From Zymomonas mobilis subsp. pomaceae ATCC 29192 (GTDB taxonomy: Bacteria > Pseudomonadota > Alphaproteobacteria > Sphingomonadales > Sphingomonadaceae): a stretch of DNA of 34,161 bases. The notes under the pieces are model-generated. The model saw only the letters and a program-made list of their open reading frames with translations, was not told the origin of the DNA and ran no database searches. Location: assembly GCF_000218875.1 (NCBI RefSeq), contig NC_015716.1, positions 1 through 34,161 on the forward strand, read 5' to 3'. Position numbers and translations under genes: made by a program. Below are positions 32,371-34,161 of this stretch, piece by piece. Each line of letters opens with the position of its first letter. Position 1 is the stretch's first letter.

Positions 32371-34059
32371 ATGACTGCCTCTTCTGCTTCTGTGACTACT
32401 CCTGCGTCTTCTTTATCCTTTGAAGACAATCCTTTTGTGGACAGACTGGGCCGCTTCAAGCGGGGCACTTATCGGGCTATGCTGGTTCAGACGGGCATGT
32501 CCTACGCCCATGCAAAAGCGTTAGCAGAACAGGCCGCAGAGGCGTACAAACAGGTACGCGCTCAGGCAAAAGAAGGCGTGTCGGACGAAAATACGAAACC
32601 CTCTGAAATTCAAGCCTTATTGGCAAAATCCGATATACCCGCCTCTAAAATAACGGTTGATACTGAGGCCCATTCTGTAACGCTTTCTGAGGCGAGATTG
32701 GCGCCAGTAGAACCCTTCGACGCCTATAAATTCATGCGGGAATTACAGGATTCAGGGGTAGATGGCGCTACGGCTGAACGGCTGGCCAATAAAACCTATC
32801 ACGAGCGCAAACAGGCGGCTGAAAATCCCTTTAGCGAGGTCGAATATTGTCAGCAGTTGATCGCGCAAGGCGTATCCGAAATTGATGCGGCTGACATTGC
32901 GCGCAAGACAGCAGAAGCGCGTTTTCGTGATCCGTTAGAGCGCAGCGGCATTCGTTTGCGAGCACGTCGAAAGGCGATGCGTGATCCGGTGCATCGAGAC
33001 TCTTATGAAGTCGGTGAACGGGAGCATTTAGTCTGGAAGCCGGTCAATCCGCAAGAGATCGGGGCCTATCTGGAGGCCGTCGATCAGTATTCAGTTCAAA
33101 CTAAATCGCTGGGGCCGTTGGCCGTCCGTATTTTGAAAATCATGTTTCGATTGGTTGACTATAAGACAGGGCGGCTAGATCCTTCGATAGAATTTCTTTG
33201 TGAGCGGGTGGGCTGTGCCAGAGCGACGATTATCAGGGCGCTTAAAGATATGCGCGATTGTGGTTTTATTCGCTGGATCAGACGCTCGGTAAAATTGGAT
33301 ACCGAGGGGGCTGGGCCACGCCGGAAACAGGTCAGCAATGCCTATGGCTTTTTGTCGCCTGCCTCATGGCCGGAAATAGCAAGAGAGACTTTCAATCGGG
33401 TGATGCGCCGTAAGAAGCCCCCTGTGCCCGATGATACCGCCTATCGCATAGCGGAGGATCAGGCTGCTACTGAAGCCATGGTCGAAAGCCTACCCACCGA
33501 AGCTTGGGTCGATGAGATATTTGCTCGGCAACGTTCGCAACGTCCGGCCAGTCAAGCGGACAAGGAAGAGAAGCCCAGTGAGCTGGCAGAAACGCTTAAA
33601 CGGCTAGGCGCGGCTATCGAGAAAGAAGAACAATCAGAAGGGGATAAACATGCCTCAGAGACCGCTTTAAACGAGGATAAAGCACCGTCCCAAAAACCTA
33701 GCAATGAGACGACGAAAACGCCCCAAATTAGGACTAATGAGCGCGAGTTCAATTCTGATACTCTATCCCGTTATAGTTATTTATCTTATAACTCTTCTCC
33801 CCATTCTAAAACAACGAATGATCAAGCAGAGCGGCGCACTCCTGCTACCGCAGGTGCACCGCAGCGTTATCCTAAAACTAAACCTAAAAAACCTGACAAT
33901 AATACAGACCTCACTACCCTCTCAGCCCGTGGTTACAGACCCGAACAAATCTCTACTATCCTCAACCACCGACAAAAACGAAAACAAGCTGGATTAATGA
34001 CTCTCTCACTCGAAAACATCGCTGACCTCCTCATCAAAACCAAACAGATGAAACCTTGA
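32371..34059 (+). CDS. Large winged-HTH protein, candidate plasmid replication initiator
   Basis: 562 residues from the ATG at 32371, chosen because the frame's earlier start (32254) lies before the terminator and overlaps the previous gene; GGAG precedes it by about ten bases. N-terminal helical segments (NPFVDRLGRFKRGTYRAML and a related second set, about 10-200) come before a winged helix at about 240-310: LGPLAVRILKIMF, then SIEFLCERVGCARATIIRAL and KDMRDCGFIRWIRRS, the HTH_36 pattern of many Rep proteins. The last 200 residues are polar and low-complexity (Lys, Glu, Ser, Thr), ending in a basic helix with GYRPEQISTILNHRQKRK. Largest gene on the maintenance side, and no other Rep is visible. 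A non-Rep regulator cannot be excluded. Confidence 0.7.
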   Translation: MTASSASVTTPASSLSFEDNPFVDRLGRFKRGTYRAMLVQTGMSYAHAKALAEQAAEAYKQVRAQAKEGVSDENTKPSEIQALLAKSDIPASKITVDTEAHSVTLSEARLAPVEPFDAYKFMRELQDSGVDGATAERLANKTYHERKQAAENPFSEVEYCQQLIAQGVSEIDAADIARKTAEARFRDPLERSGIRLRARRKAMRDPVHRDSYEVGEREHLVWKPVNPQEIGAYLEAVDQYSVQTKSLGPLAVRILKIMFRLVDYKTGRLDPSIEFLCERVGCARATIIRALKDMRDCGFIRWIRRSVKLDTEGAGPRRKQVSNAYGFLSPASWPEIARETFNRVMRRKKPPVPDDTAYRIAEDQAATEAMVESLPTEAWVDEIFARQRSQRPASQADKEEKPSELAETLKRLGAAIEKEEQSEGDKHASETALNEDKAPSQKPSNETTKTPQIRTNEREFNSDTLSRYSYLSYNSSPHSKTTNDQAERRTPATAGAPQRYPKTKPKKPDNNTDLTTLSARGYRPEQISTILNHRQKRKQAGLMTLSLENIADLLIKTKQMKP

Positions 34060-34140
34060 TCAGTAACCTAAAGCAGCTCCCTTACCTCACCTTCGGTGCT
34101 GTTCGCTTCGCTCACAGGCTCGGCGAGAAAGAAATTGGGA

Positions 34141-34152
34141 CTCCTTAAGGAG
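34141..34152. other. 12-bp palindrome at the window end
   Basis: CTCCTTAAGGAG. The right half contains AAGGAGG, so it may be a ribosome site for a gene beyond the window (or, if the molecule is circular, for the region leading to position 49). Confidence 0.4.
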
Positions 34153-34161
34153 GAACTAATT

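Overview
The window reads as plasmid or other accessory DNA from an alphaproteobacterium. It has two partition-type loci, a candidate replication initiator, a DUF2312/GapR-like gene, several toxin-antitoxin (TA) modules, many IS and gene relics, and no housekeeping genes or rRNA/tRNA. The gene content resembles Zymomonas mobilis plasmids, but that is a guess from memory and not proven here. By eye, base composition is a patchwork: the restriction-modification genes and the oxidoreductase are GC-richer, while the reverse-transcriptase pair, the first gene and much of 23-31 kb are strongly AT-rich.

Layout. 0-1.5 kb: an orphan HEXXH metallopeptidase and a hybrid of a ParA C-terminus with a ribbon-helix-helix (RHH) protein. 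1.46-1.75 kb: copy A of a diverged ~280-bp direct repeat whose copy B is at 18.03-18.3 kb. 1.8-4.4 kb: degenerate DNA with an oriT-like double hairpin, two or three tiny genes and an integrase remnant. 4.4-11.6 kb: a type I restriction-modification operon transcribed leftward (HTH regulator, hsdM, hsdS, a PrrC-like anticodon nuclease, hsdR), laid out like E. coli prr/EcoR124-type loci. 12.2-13.6 kb: an IS701-family element with a frameshifted transposase. 13.75-17.4 kb: two overlapping reverse-transcriptase genes matching the two-RT defence system DRT type 3 (UG3 + UG8). A structured region with an alternating AC tract follows them and is the best candidate for their non-coding RNA. 18.6-20.9 kb: graveyard of an inverted truncated IS copy, a GH13 glucosidase 3' end, an ATPase fragment and an Ohr fragment. 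21-22 kb: an intact NADP-dependent MDR oxidoreductase. 23-24.8 kb: relBE-like TA plus parA and an RHH partner, bracketed by arrays of GCATTATA. 25-31 kb: small regulators, TA modules (Doc with an RHH antitoxin; DinJ/YafQ with a nonsense-truncated toxin), pseudogenes, a secreted Cys-rich repeat protein, and a family of three related HTH genes. 31.3-34.1 kb: replication region with a GapR-like gene, a terminator in the leader of the initiator gene, and a large winged-HTH protein.

How it fits together. The 1.5-18.3 kb segment between the long repeats carries three stacked antiviral layers: type I restriction, an anticodon nuclease that in the E. coli paradigm is released when restriction is inhibited, and a DRT3-type system. 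The rest supplies maintenance (partition, TA, replication). The most exciting element is the DRT3 locus with its candidate RNA at 13750-13935.
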